Source of the DNA: Polymorphospora lycopeni
Lineage (GTDB): Bacteria > Actinomycetota > Actinomycetes > Mycobacteriales > Micromonosporaceae
DNA length: 64,000 nt
NCBI RefSeq assembly: GCF_042237075.1
Contig: NZ_JBCGDC010000012.1
Coordinates: 1-64,000, forward strand
Direction of reading: 5' to 3'
The notes beneath the pieces were generated by a model. The model saw only the letters and a program-made list of their open reading frames with translations, did no database searches and was not told where the DNA came from. This document shows, piece after piece, positions 33,274 through 46,881 of the stretch (its first letter is position 1; each line of letters opens with the position of its first letter). The translations under genes and the position numbers were made by a program.

Positions 33274-35400
33274 ATGTTGGACCTGCTCGGTCGGCTCGCG
33301 CACCAGGCGCGGTGGTGGCTGATCGGTGCCTCGGCCGTCTTCCTGGTCGCCGCCGGCGCCTGGGGAGCGAACGCCTTCGACGACCTGGCCGGTGGCGGCT
33401 TCACCTACGCCGCCAGCGAGAGCTCGCGGGCCGCCGACACCGAACGGGAACGGCTCGGCCGCAACGACGCCGACGTGGTGGTGCTGTTCCACAGTGACCG
33501 CTGGACCGTCGCCGACCCGGCGTACCGGGACGCGGCCCGGGCCGTCCTCGACCGGCTTCCGCCGGCCCGGATCGAAGGGGTGGTCGACTACTGGCGGACC
33601 GGCGAGAGCACCCTGGTCGGCACCGACCAGCGGGCGACGTTCGCGGCGGTGCAGGTCGCCGGCGCGACCGAGAACGACCGGCTGACCAACTTCCTGGCCA
33701 TCAAGGAGCAGTTGACCAGCCCCGACCTCGACGTCTCGGTCGGCGGGCCGCTCGCCGTCTTCGACGACGTCAACACGCAGAGCCGCACCGACCTGATCCG
33801 CGCCGAGGCGCTCGCCGTACCCGTGCTCTTCCTGCTCCTCATCCTGATCTTCCGCAACCTGCTGGCCGCGCTGCTGCCGGTGCTCGTCGGAGTGCTCGCG
33901 ATCGTCGGATCGCTGGCCGGTCTGCGCCTGCTGGCCCAGTTCACCGACATCTCGATCTTCGCCGTCAACGTGGTCACCCTGCTCGGCCTCGGCCTCGCCG
34001 TCGACTACAGCCTGTTCATGGTCAGCCGGTTCCGGGAGGAACTCGGCACCGGCCAGACGGTCCCGCAGGCCCTGCGCCGCACCATGGTCACCGCCGGTCG
34101 GACCATCGTGGTCTCCGCGGTCACCGTCGCCCTCGCCCTGGCCAGCCTCGCCGTCTTTCCCCAGGTCTTCCTGCGCTCCGTCGCCATCGGCGGGGTGGCG
34201 GCGGTGCTGCTCGCCGGCTTCTTCTCGCTGACCGCGATGGCCGCCATGCTCGCCCTGCTCGGCCCGCGGCTGAAGGAACGCCGTCGCTGTACGGCCGCCG
34301 CGCCCGACCCCGACGCGGGCGCCTGGGCCCGGATCGCCCGGACCGTGATGCGCCGGCCGGTCCTGGTCGCGACGAGCGTCGTCGTCCTCCTGGTGCTGCT
34401 CGGGCTGCCGTTCCTGCGGATCTCGTACGGCTGGCTGGACACCCGGGTGCTGCCGGCCAGCGCCGAGAGCCGGCAGGTCCAGGTCGCCCTCGAGGAGTCC
34501 TTTCCGGACAGTGTCACCCGCGCGACCGACGCGATCGTCACGCTGGCCGGACCTGTCGGCGAGCCGGCCGGACAGCAGCAGCTCGCCGGCTACCTGGAGC
34601 GGGTGACCGCCGTACCCGGCGTCGGGCGGGCCGACGTCACCGGCGCCGAGGGGGACACCGCCCGGATCACCATCCGGTCCGACGTCGAGCCGATCTCCGC
34701 CGAGGGGCGGGAACTGGTCGACGCGGTCCGCGCGGTCGAGCCGCCACCGGGCGGAACGGTGCTGGTCGGCGGCGACGCCGCCGGCTTCGCCGACCTGATG
34801 GACATGCTCGCCGAGCGGCTGCCCTGGATGGCGCTACTGGTCATCGCCACCACCTTCGTACTGCTCTTCTTCGCCTTCGGCTCGCTGGTCCTGCCGGTCA
34901 AGGCGATCCTGATGAACATCCTCAGCCTGACCGCGGCGTTCGGCGCGGTGGTCTGGATCTTCCAGGACGGTCACCTCGCCGACCTGTTCCGGTTCACCTC
35001 CACCGGCAACATCGACGTCGTACAACCGATCCTGATCTTCGCGGTGGCGTTCGGGCTCTCCATGGACTACGAGGTGTTCCTGCTCTCCCGGATCCGCGAG
35101 CAGTACGACCTGACCGGCGACAACACCGAGGCGGTGGCGATCGGGCTGCAACGCTCGGGCCGGATCATCACCAGCGCGGCCCTGCTGCTGGTGGTGGTCA
35201 TCGTGTCGTTCGCGACGTCCAGCGTGCTGGTCGTGAAGATCATCGGGGTGGGGCTGGCGATCGCGGTCATCGTCGACGCCACCATCGTCCGGGCGCTGCT
35301 GATGCCGGCGACCATGCGGCTGCTCGGCGACCTCAACTGGTGGCTACCGGGACCGCTGCGCCCGCTCTACCGCCGCTGGGGCATCCGCGAGAACGGCTGA
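33274..35400 (+). CDS. MMPL-family (RND superfamily) membrane transporter
   Basis: This 708-aa protein has the RND layout: TM1 near residue 15, a large external loop (about 40-180), TM2-6 (about 185-365), a cytosolic stretch, TM7 (near 380), a second external loop and TM8-12 (from about 530). GLAVDYSLFMVSRFREE and FGLSMDYEVFLLSRIREQY carry the Asp-Tyr pairs of MMPL proton relay sites. MMPL proteins export lipids and polyketide-lipids in actinobacteria, which fits export of the product of this cluster. The ATG at 33274 follows AAGGGAA. The reported downstream sequence contains a duplicate of this gene's 3' end, an assembly artefact. Confidence 0.9.
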   Translation: MLDLLGRLAHQARWWLIGASAVFLVAAGAWGANAFDDLAGGGFTYAASESSRAADTERERLGRNDADVVVLFHSDRWTVADPAYRDAARAVLDRLPPARIEGVVDYWRTGESTLVGTDQRATFAAVQVAGATENDRLTNFLAIKEQLTSPDLDVSVGGPLAVFDDVNTQSRTDLIRAEALAVPVLFLLLILIFRNLLAALLPVLVGVLAIVGSLAGLRLLAQFTDISIFAVNVVTLLGLGLAVDYSLFMVSRFREELGTGQTVPQALRRTMVTAGRTIVVSAVTVALALASLAVFPQVFLRSVAIGGVAAVLLAGFFSLTAMAAMLALLGPRLKERRRCTAAAPDPDAGAWARIARTVMRRPVLVATSVVVLLVLLGLPFLRISYGWLDTRVLPASAESRQVQVALEESFPDSVTRATDAIVTLAGPVGEPAGQQQLAGYLERVTAVPGVGRADVTGAEGDTARITIRSDVEPISAEGRELVDAVRAVEPPPGGTVLVGGDAAGFADLMDMLAERLPWMALLVIATTFVLLFFAFGSLVLPVKAILMNILSLTAAFGAVVWIFQDGHLADLFRFTSTGNIDVVQPILIFAVAFGLSMDYEVFLLSRIREQYDLTGDNTEAVAIGLQRSGRIITSAALLLVVVIVSFATSSVLVVKIIGVGLAIAVIVDATIVRALLMPATMRLLGDLNWWLPGPLRPLYRRWGIRENG

Positions 35401-35528
35401 CACGCGGCCGGGGGGGGGCCCCGCCCCCCCCCNGCTGCTCGGCGACCTCAACTGGTGGCTACCGGGACCGCTGCGCCCGCTCTACCGCCGCTGGGGCATC
35501 CGCGAGAACGGCTGACACGCGGCCGGGG
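35319..35528. repeat. 95-bp direct duplication flanking an N: probable assembly seam
   Basis: 35319-35413 (the end of the MMPL gene and the first bases after its stop) recurs at 35434-35528, offset by 115 bp. Between them lies a run of G and C ending in an N at 35433. The second copy continues into a clean terminator hairpin. The first copy breaks down exactly where that hairpin begins. This is expected from failed sequencing through a GC hairpin followed by overlap joining. Confidence 0.85.
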
Positions 35529-35552
35529 CGGTCCCCGGACCGCCCCGGCCGC
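35519..35552. terminator. Strong bidirectional hairpin between convergent genes
   Basis: GCGGCCGGGGCGGTCC (35519-35534) is the reverse complement of 35537-35552. It lies between the MMPL gene and the end of the ACAD/di-iron gene (35564). Its stability probably caused the adjacent assembly fault. Confidence 0.8.
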
Positions 35553-35563
35553 CTGGTCGCTGC

Positions 35564-37996
35564 TCAGAAGATGAGTGCCCGGCCCAGCCCCATGTCGGTG
35601 AGCCGGGTCGAGTGCACGGTGCTGGTCACCTCGAGCGCCTTCTGGATCCGCTCCTGCGCCGTCGTGTCGACCAGCCGGCGGCCGTCCCAGGCCTCGTAGT
35701 CGCCGATCAGCTCGTGGTGCGGGACGATGCCCTCCTGGAACCAGTTCTCCCACCGGGTCAGCTGGTCACCGACCGGCAACTGCTCCCACAGCCGCATCCC
35801 CTCGCGGATGATCTCCACGAGCCGGTCGCGCTCGTCCGGGTTCTGGTGCACGGCGTCGCGGATGATCGAGGTGCCGACGGCGAGGTGTCGTACCTCGTCG
35901 ATCCCGGCACCCTTCTCCATGTCCGCCATCCGCGGATCGATCGGCCGCCACTTGCGCTCGCTCAGCTCGAACGACGGGGCGAGGAACCCCTCGATCAGGA
36001 TCGTCAGCAGGACCACGCCGCCGAGGAAGTCCCGCCGCTCCCGGACGATCGGGATGCCCAGCTCCTCCAACGGGTCGAGGATCGCCGCCCGGTCCGTCGC
36101 GGTCTGCGCGGCGATGACGGCGTCCACGTCGCTCGCGTCCACGCCGAGGTTGCGCAGGTGGTTGCGGAAGATCATGGAGTGCCGGGTCTCGTCCATCAGC
36201 TGGGTCGCGTAGAACTCGACCGTGGCGGAGTCCGGTGCGCACGCCACCAGGTAGCCGATCGCGCGGGCGGCCCGCTCCTCGGCCAGCGCGCGGAACGCCA
36301 CCTCCTGGACCAGCGCATCCCGCAGCGGCCCCGGCTCGCGCAGGAAGTCCGGCGTGACCAGGTCGGGGGAATATCCGACGATGTTGCCGCGCAGGGTACG
36401 TTGCGGCACGTTGGCGAACCAGTAGCGCAGGTCGCAGTCGGCCGGGGTCAGCCGGATCCCCTCGGCCCCGTCGAAGAGCGACATCGCCTGGTCCCAGTCG
36501 GCCGCGTCGCTCGCGGTCGCCGTCGAGGTCTGCCCGGCCGTGCGCGGCGTGACGGGCTGCGGGTCGTACGCGACGGCCACCGGCTCCGCCATCTGCCGCG
36601 GGGCGGGCACGGTGACCGTGGCCGGACTCCTGGTCTCGGGGCTGGGCCGTGCGACCCCCGCCGCCGGACCGGTCCCGGTGACGGCCGGTCCGGCCGGCAC
36701 CGAGTCGTCCGGTGCCGATTCGGCCCGTACCGGCTCGGCCCGTACCGGCTCGGCCGGCACCGCTTCGGCCGGCACCGCTTGGGTCGGCACCGGGGCGGTC
36801 GACCGTGCCGGGTCGGCGGGGCGCGGCGCGGTCGAGGTCGGGTCGGCCGGCCGCGTGTCGGAGAAGATGAACGGACCCGTCCCGTCCACGTAGTCGAGCA
36901 GCGACGCCGCGACGCTGCCGCGCGACGGCGGATGGAACGCGACACACTGGCAGGCCGCGATCAGGTACGCCACGTCCGGGGAGCCGATGAAGGACATCCC
37001 GCCGAGCAGTTCGACGGCCCGCTGGGCGGCGTCGGTGAGCGCGTCCTGGGCGCCGTACCGGGCCATCAGCACCCGGGCCAGGGCACCGCTGTCCGTCTCG
37101 CCCGCCATCAGCGCGCGGGCCGCTCCCTCGATCAGTTGGGTGGCGGTCTCCAGCCTGGTCGCGAGCGCGGCCCGCTCGGTGGTCCCGCCCCTTCCGGCGG
37201 TCAGCGCGCGTTCGACGAGCGCGCTGGCCATGCCGAGATAGGAGGCGGTGATCAGCAGCTCGAACCAGATGAACCCGACGGTCTGCAGGTCGTCGAGCAT
37301 CCCGTCCGGACCGTTCTCGGTCGGGATGACCAGCTCGTCCTCGATGAAGACGTCGGTCAGCCGGATCTCGTCGCTCTCCGCCCCGGCGAGCACGCTGCTC
37401 CCCCAGAACGGATGCCGGCTGATCCCGCGCAGCGTCGCCGGCATCAGCAGGAACGCCGTCTGCGTCCCGCCGTCGCTGGCCGGCACCGAGACGCTGGCGG
37501 TGAGCAGGTCCATCGAGTGGGTCAGGCTGCACGGCTTCTTGGACCCGTTTATCCGGTAGCCGCCCTCGACCGGGGTGGCGGTCATGGTGGGGGCGAGGAT
37601 GCCCTGTGCCGGGCGGCCCTCGGCGAACCCGGAGGAGACCAGCAGGTTGCGGCTGGTGATCGCCTCGAGCAGCGCCCACTCCATGCCGGAGTTCTTGATG
37701 CTCTCGGCAAAGGTGAACAGCGTCGCCACCGAGAAGTGGTGCATGGTGGTGGCGACCGCGAGCGACGGCGCGAGCGAGCCGATCGCCCGGGTGACCCGGA
37801 CGGCGTCCAGCGGGGTGGCGCCCAGCCCGCCGTAGTCCTTGGGGACCACCAGACCGGGGCCGCCCGCGTTACGGAAGACCGGCAGGGTGGCGCCGCCCGG
37901 CGCCTCGCGCCGGTCGAACGGCAGCTCGGTGAGCCCGTCGATCAGGCCCGGCAGGTACGACTCGCACAGGGTCCGGGCCTGATCGAGTGAACGCAT
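35564..37996 (-). CDS. Acyl-CoA-dehydrogenase-like / ferritin-like di-iron oxygenase fusion
   Basis: This 810-aa protein joins two catalytic domains. Residues 1-375 form an acyl-CoA-dehydrogenase-like flavoprotein (PKDYGGLGA, GYRINGSKKPCSLTHS, and ELLGGMSFIGSP near the end); the usual Glu-Gly-Thr base motif is replaced by FHPPSRG. Residues 380-485 are a Pro/Ala/Val/Glu linker. Residues 500-810 form a ferritin-like di-iron domain with candidate ligands Glu573 or Glu574, Glu603/His606 (DETRH), Glu669 (LIEGF) and Glu701/His704 (DEVRH), as in AurF/VlmB/fatty-acyl-desaturase-type proteins. The ATG at 37996 has GAGGAA upstream and lies 23 bp after the FAAL stop. Roles in chain desaturation, hydroxylation or amine N-oxygenation are all possible. 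Confidence 0.85.
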   Translation of the reverse strand: MRSLDQARTLCESYLPGLIDGLTELPFDRREAPGGATLPVFRNAGGPGLVVPKDYGGLGATPLDAVRVTRAIGSLAPSLAVATTMHHFSVATLFTFAESIKNSGMEWALLEAITSRNLLVSSGFAEGRPAQGILAPTMTATPVEGGYRINGSKKPCSLTHSMDLLTASVSVPASDGGTQTAFLLMPATLRGISRHPFWGSSVLAGAESDEIRLTDVFIEDELVIPTENGPDGMLDDLQTVGFIWFELLITASYLGMASALVERALTAGRGGTTERAALATRLETATQLIEGAARALMAGETDSGALARVLMARYGAQDALTDAAQRAVELLGGMSFIGSPDVAYLIAACQCVAFHPPSRGSVAASLLDYVDGTGPFIFSDTRPADPTSTAPRPADPARSTAPVPTQAVPAEAVPAEPVRAEPVRAESAPDDSVPAGPAVTGTGPAAGVARPSPETRSPATVTVPAPRQMAEPVAVAYDPQPVTPRTAGQTSTATASDAADWDQAMSLFDGAEGIRLTPADCDLRYWFANVPQRTLRGNIVGYSPDLVTPDFLREPGPLRDALVQEVAFRALAEERAARAIGYLVACAPDSATVEFYATQLMDETRHSMIFRNHLRNLGVDASDVDAVIAAQTATDRAAILDPLEELGIPIVRERRDFLGGVVLLTILIEGFLAPSFELSERKWRPIDPRMADMEKGAGIDEVRHLAVGTSIIRDAVHQNPDERDRLVEIIREGMRLWEQLPVGDQLTRWENWFQEGIVPHHELIGDYEAWDGRRLVDTTAQERIQKALEVTSTVHSTRLTDMGLGRALIF
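36716..36790 (-). repeat. 15-bp tandem repeat (five units) encoding the fusion linker
   Basis: Five imperfect 15-nt units (pattern CGGCTCGGCCCGTAC on the plus strand) encode pentapeptides such as VPAEP and VRAEP within the hinge of the fusion protein. Copy number could vary between strains without a frameshift. Confidence 0.75.
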
Positions 37997-38019
37997 CGAA
38001 AATTCCTCTTCGGATCGGG

Positions 38020-39660
38020 TCAGGGGACGAGGGTGCGGGCCGCCGACCGCCGCAGCTTGCCGGACGGGGTCTTCGGCAGTGAGCCGGGGGGCAGCACCAC
38101 GACGGTGGCCGGCCGGGCGTCGATCTCGGCGACGACCCGGTTGACCACGGCGTCGCGCAGGTTCCGCTCGGCGTCGGCGTCACCGGCCAGGCGCGACTCG
38201 ACCAGTACCGCGAACGATTCCCGGTCCACGCCGTCGCCGGCCAGCATCCGGACCGCCGCCACGTTGCCGGTCCGCACACCGTCGACGGTGGCGGCCGCCC
38301 GCTCGATGTCGGTCGGGTAGATGTTGCGGCCGGCCATGATGATGACCTCCTTGGCCCGGCCGCAGACGACGAGTTGGCCGTCGACGCGGTAGCCCTCGTC
38401 GCCGATCTCGAGCCAGCCGTCCTCGTCGAGGGCCGCGACCGGCCCCTGCTCGGTGAGATAGCCGGCGGTGACCGACTCGCCGCGCAGTTGCAGCCGGCCG
38501 ACCTCGCGGTCGCCGAGTTCGGCGCCGGACTCGTCGACGACCCGGACGTCGACGCTCGGGAAGGCGGGGCCGAGCAGCGGCAGCCGGCGTACGGCGCCCG
38601 TGGGTTCGCCGGTGACCGGCACCGCGCGCCGGTTCTTCTCCAGTTCGAGTGCGTCGACGGTGTCGAGGACCATCGGGTCGCCGAGCGGTGAGAGCGAGAT
38701 GACCAGGGCGCTCTCGGCGGCGCCGTAGCAGCAGTTGATCACCGTCGGGCGCAGCCCGAAGCGGGCGCCGGCCGTGGTCAGGGCTTCCACCGAGGCGGGG
38801 TCGATCGGTTCGGCGCCGTTGAACGCGATCCGCATCCGGGACAGGTCCAGGGATCCGGCCTCGGCGCGGGCGAGCTGGCGGGCCAGGATCGCGTACGCGA
38901 AGTTGGGCGCGGCGGTGATCGTGCCGCCGTACTCGGTCATCAGTTCGGCCCACAGCAGTGGCCGGCGCAGGAACTCCGGCGGGGTGACGCTGACCAGCTC
39001 GAAGCCGGAGACCATCGGCACGACCAGGCAGCCGACCATGCCCATGTCGTGGAAAAGCGGCAGCCAGGTGACCATCACGTCGTCGTCGCCGCACTCGATG
39101 TGCGCGATCGTGTCGGAGACGTTGGCGTACAGGTTGCCGTGGCTGATCTGGACCGCCTTCGGCTCGGCGGTCGAGCCACTGGTCAGCTGCAGCAGCGCGG
39201 TGTCGGTCTCGGCGGCCGGCACGATCTCGAACTCCCGGTCACTGTCCAGGTCGGAGATCATCCGGTAGGCGATGCCCTGCGCGTCCAGGACGGCGGCCAT
39301 CGCCTCGAACGGCGCGCCGAGCAGCACCAGCCGCGCGTCGATCATGCGCAGTACGCGCACCGTGTCCTCGGCCCAGGCGGCGAGATCCGTCCGCGGCGTC
39401 GGCTGGTGCAGCATGGTGACGCTGCCGCCGGCCAGCCAGGTGGCCCGCACGACGCGGGCGACGTCCACCGGCTCGCCGGCGAGGATCGCGACCGCCTGGC
39501 GGGCCGAGAGTCCACTCTCGACCAGCGCCGCCGCGGTGCGCATGGCGGCGGCGTGTAGCTGTCCCCAGGTGCGCCGCGAGGGTGCCGCGGGTGCCCCGGT
39601 GACCATGCCGCGTCGCGATCGGGCGGCGGCGTCGACCATTGCCTCTACGAAACGGCTCAC
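38020..39660 (-). CDS. Fatty acyl-AMP ligase (FAAL), carrier-protein loading
   Basis: This 546-aa adenylating enzyme has FAAL features: LQLTSGSTAEPKAVQISHGNL as the phosphate loop, WLPLFHDMGMVG, YGAAE, GYRVDGQLVVCGRAKEVIIMAGRNIYPTDIE at the hinge and a final SGKLRRS Lys. FAALs activate fatty acids as acyl-adenylates and pass them to an ACP instead of CoA. The divergent PKS begins with an ACP, the expected acceptor. A GTG start at 39660 gives the usual N-terminus (MSRFVEAMVDAA). It forms an operon with the ACAD/di-iron fusion, 23 bp apart. Confidence 0.88.
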   Translation of the reverse strand: MSRFVEAMVDAAARSRRGMVTGAPAAPSRRTWGQLHAAAMRTAAALVESGLSARQAVAILAGEPVDVARVVRATWLAGGSVTMLHQPTPRTDLAAWAEDTVRVLRMIDARLVLLGAPFEAMAAVLDAQGIAYRMISDLDSDREFEIVPAAETDTALLQLTSGSTAEPKAVQISHGNLYANVSDTIAHIECGDDDVMVTWLPLFHDMGMVGCLVVPMVSGFELVSVTPPEFLRRPLLWAELMTEYGGTITAAPNFAYAILARQLARAEAGSLDLSRMRIAFNGAEPIDPASVEALTTAGARFGLRPTVINCCYGAAESALVISLSPLGDPMVLDTVDALELEKNRRAVPVTGEPTGAVRRLPLLGPAFPSVDVRVVDESGAELGDREVGRLQLRGESVTAGYLTEQGPVAALDEDGWLEIGDEGYRVDGQLVVCGRAKEVIIMAGRNIYPTDIERAAATVDGVRTGNVAAVRMLAGDGVDRESFAVLVESRLAGDADAERNLRDAVVNRVVAEIDARPATVVVLPPGSLPKTPSGKLRRSAARTLVP

Positions 39661-39746
39661 GTCGGTCCAGTCACGATCATGACGACAGCCTAGGCAGTAA
39701 CATGCCGGAAACCAAGGGTGGATGATCACGCCGGAAGGTGGCAGTC

Positions 39747-45299
<5,553 letters not shown>

Positions 45300-45310
45300 C
45301 CGCGACCCAC

Positions 45311-45338
45311 GCCGGTGCGGCCAGCGGGCCGCACCGGC
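45311..45338. terminator. Hairpin between convergent PKS and SRPBCC genes
   Basis: GCCGGTGCGGCC and GGCCGCACCGGC pair perfectly over 12 bases with an AGCG loop, 12 bp past the PKS stop and 19 bp before the end of the SRPBCC gene. Confidence 0.8.
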
Positions 45339-45356
45339 ACGGGCCGGCTCGGGAAC

Positions 45357-45830
45357 CTAGACGGCGACCGGGGCCGCCTCGACCGCGTCGATCTCGATGT
45401 CCGCGCCGAACAGCCCGCGCAGGATGTCACCGACCGCGTCCCGCAGCGCCGCGCAGGCCACCGGGTCGATCAGGCTGGCCAGCGAGGCGATGCCGAGATC
45501 GAACCGACTGGCGAACTCCACCCGGACCACGTCGCCCTCCTCGACCACCAGCCAGGAGCCGGTGAAGACCGAGAAGTCGCCCTTGGTCTGCGCGAAGTCG
45601 ATCCGCCGGGCCACTGCGTCGATGTCGTCGCGCTCGGTCCAGACCAGGATGCCCTTACGGAAGTTGACCTCCCACGCCGACTCCACCTGGGTCGGGCTGA
45701 TCCTGGTGACCGCGACCGTCCGCACGGCATCGGTGAATTCCGGGTACGCGCCGAAGTCGGCGAGCCGGTCGAACGTCCGTTGGGCGTCGGCGCCGGGTAG
45801 CAGCGCGTGCACGACGACCGAGCACTCCAT
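45357..45830 (-). CDS. SRPBCC-fold (polyketide cyclase-like) protein
   Basis: This 157-aa protein has a START/Bet v1-like layout with an N-terminal strand VVVHALLPGADAQRTFDRLADFGAYPEFTDAV and a final helix ALRDAVGDILRGLFG. Related proteins act as aromatase/cyclases, lipid carriers or coenzyme-Q-binding factors. In this cluster it may shape or bind the acyl chain. The ATG at 45830 has GAGGAGCC upstream. It is the third gene after the aminotransferase and thioester reductase, 25 bp downstream. Confidence 0.8.
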   Translation of the reverse strand: MECSVVVHALLPGADAQRTFDRLADFGAYPEFTDAVRTVAVTRISPTQVESAWEVNFRKGILVWTERDDIDAVARRIDFAQTKGDFSVFTGSWLVVEEGDVVRVEFASRFDLGIASLASLIDPVACAALRDAVGDILRGLFGADIEIDAVEAAPVAV

Positions 45831-45855
45831 CGTGGCTCCTCAGTCGGGTAGATGA

Positions 45856-46881
45856 TCAGTTCTTCAGGCCGCGGATCAGTTCGCGGATCGAGCGTCGCCA
45901 GGCGTCCTCGACCTCGGCGGGCGTCAGGGCGGCCGGACCGCCGGGCAGCGCGCCGAAGGACGTCGGCAACAGTTCCGGGATGATGACCAGGCCGCAGACC
46001 GCCACCACCGAGTCCAACCGGGCCAGGTCCTCCGCCGGCAGCACGTCCGCGAACGCGGGCCGGACCAGCCGGTCCACGATAGACGGATCGGCGACCCGGG
46101 ACGCCGGGACGTCCAGCCCGCACTCCCGGCCGGTCTCGGTGACCAGTTCGAGGTAGCGCTCGACCGGCACCCCGGCCGGACCGGCGGTCAACCAGAACTC
46201 GCCGGCGCGCAGGTCGGCGTCGAGCACCGCGCGGATGCCCCTGGCGACCAGGTCCTGCGGGACCAGGTCGAAGAAGGTACCCGGGTGTGCCGGAATGAAG
46301 GGCAGCCGACCGGTCAGCAGGTATTCGGCCAGTGTGTGCACGGCCTGGTTCTGCCGGATCACCCCGGTCGTCGAGTCGCCGATGACGATCGCCGGCCGGA
46401 CGATGACGTGGTCGAGGCCGCTGTCGCGGACCATCACCTCACCGAGGTACTTCGAGGCCACGTACTCGTCGGTCCGCGCCGACCCCTTCTCGGTGCCCCG
46501 GCGCTCGCCGCCGCCGGCCTTGCCGTGCCGCGCCACGTAGGCCGTACTCACCTGCATCAGCAGGGCGTCCGCCTCGGCGGCGAACTCGATCACCCGGCCG
46601 AGGCCCTCGATGTTGAGCCGGTCGACCTCCGCCTGGTCGGCGGAGAAGTTCACGATCGCCGCCGAGTTGATCACGACGTCGACCTCGGCGCAGAGTTCCC
46701 GGTAGGCGCGCCGGTCCAGCCCGAGCGACGGGGCGTGCAGGTCGAGCCGGACCGCCCGGTCCGAGCCGGTCGGCAGCCGCCGGAACACCCCGGCGATCAC
46801 GTCGTAGTCGGCCAGCTCGGGCAGCACCGCGGTGCCGACGACGCCGCTGGCGCCGGTGACCAGCACCGTACGGCCGCTCAT
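45856..46881 (-). CDS. Thioester-reductase-like SDR (NAD-binding domain 4 family)
   Basis: This 341-aa extended SDR has TGASGVVG (residues 9-16), the NSAAIVNF motif typical of thioester reductase and fatty-acyl reductase domains, and the YVASK catalytic pair (Tyr140, Lys144). As a stand-alone enzyme it could release the PKS-bound chain reductively as an aldehyde, since the PKS has no thioesterase. The ATG at 46881 overlaps the aminotransferase stop (ATGA). Reductive release followed by transamination is the known logic of actinobacterial polyketide alkaloids. Confidence 0.82.
   Translation of the reverse strand: MSGRTVLVTGASGVVGTAVLPELADYDVIAGVFRRLPTGSDRAVRLDLHAPSLGLDRRAYRELCAEVDVVINSAAIVNFSADQAEVDRLNIEGLGRVIEFAAEADALLMQVSTAYVARHGKAGGGERRGTEKGSARTDEYVASKYLGEVMVRDSGLDHVIVRPAIVIGDSTTGVIRQNQAVHTLAEYLLTGRLPFIPAHPGTFFDLVPQDLVARGIRAVLDADLRAGEFWLTAGPAGVPVERYLELVTETGRECGLDVPASRVADPSIVDRLVRPAFADVLPAEDLARLDSVVAVCGLVIIPELLPTSFGALPGGPAALTPAEVEDAWRRSIRELIRGLKN

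Noticed and set aside
35400..35515. A genuine partial gene duplication of the MMPL end
   Set aside because: The presence of an N and a collapse exactly at a strong hairpin point to an assembly fault rather than biology.
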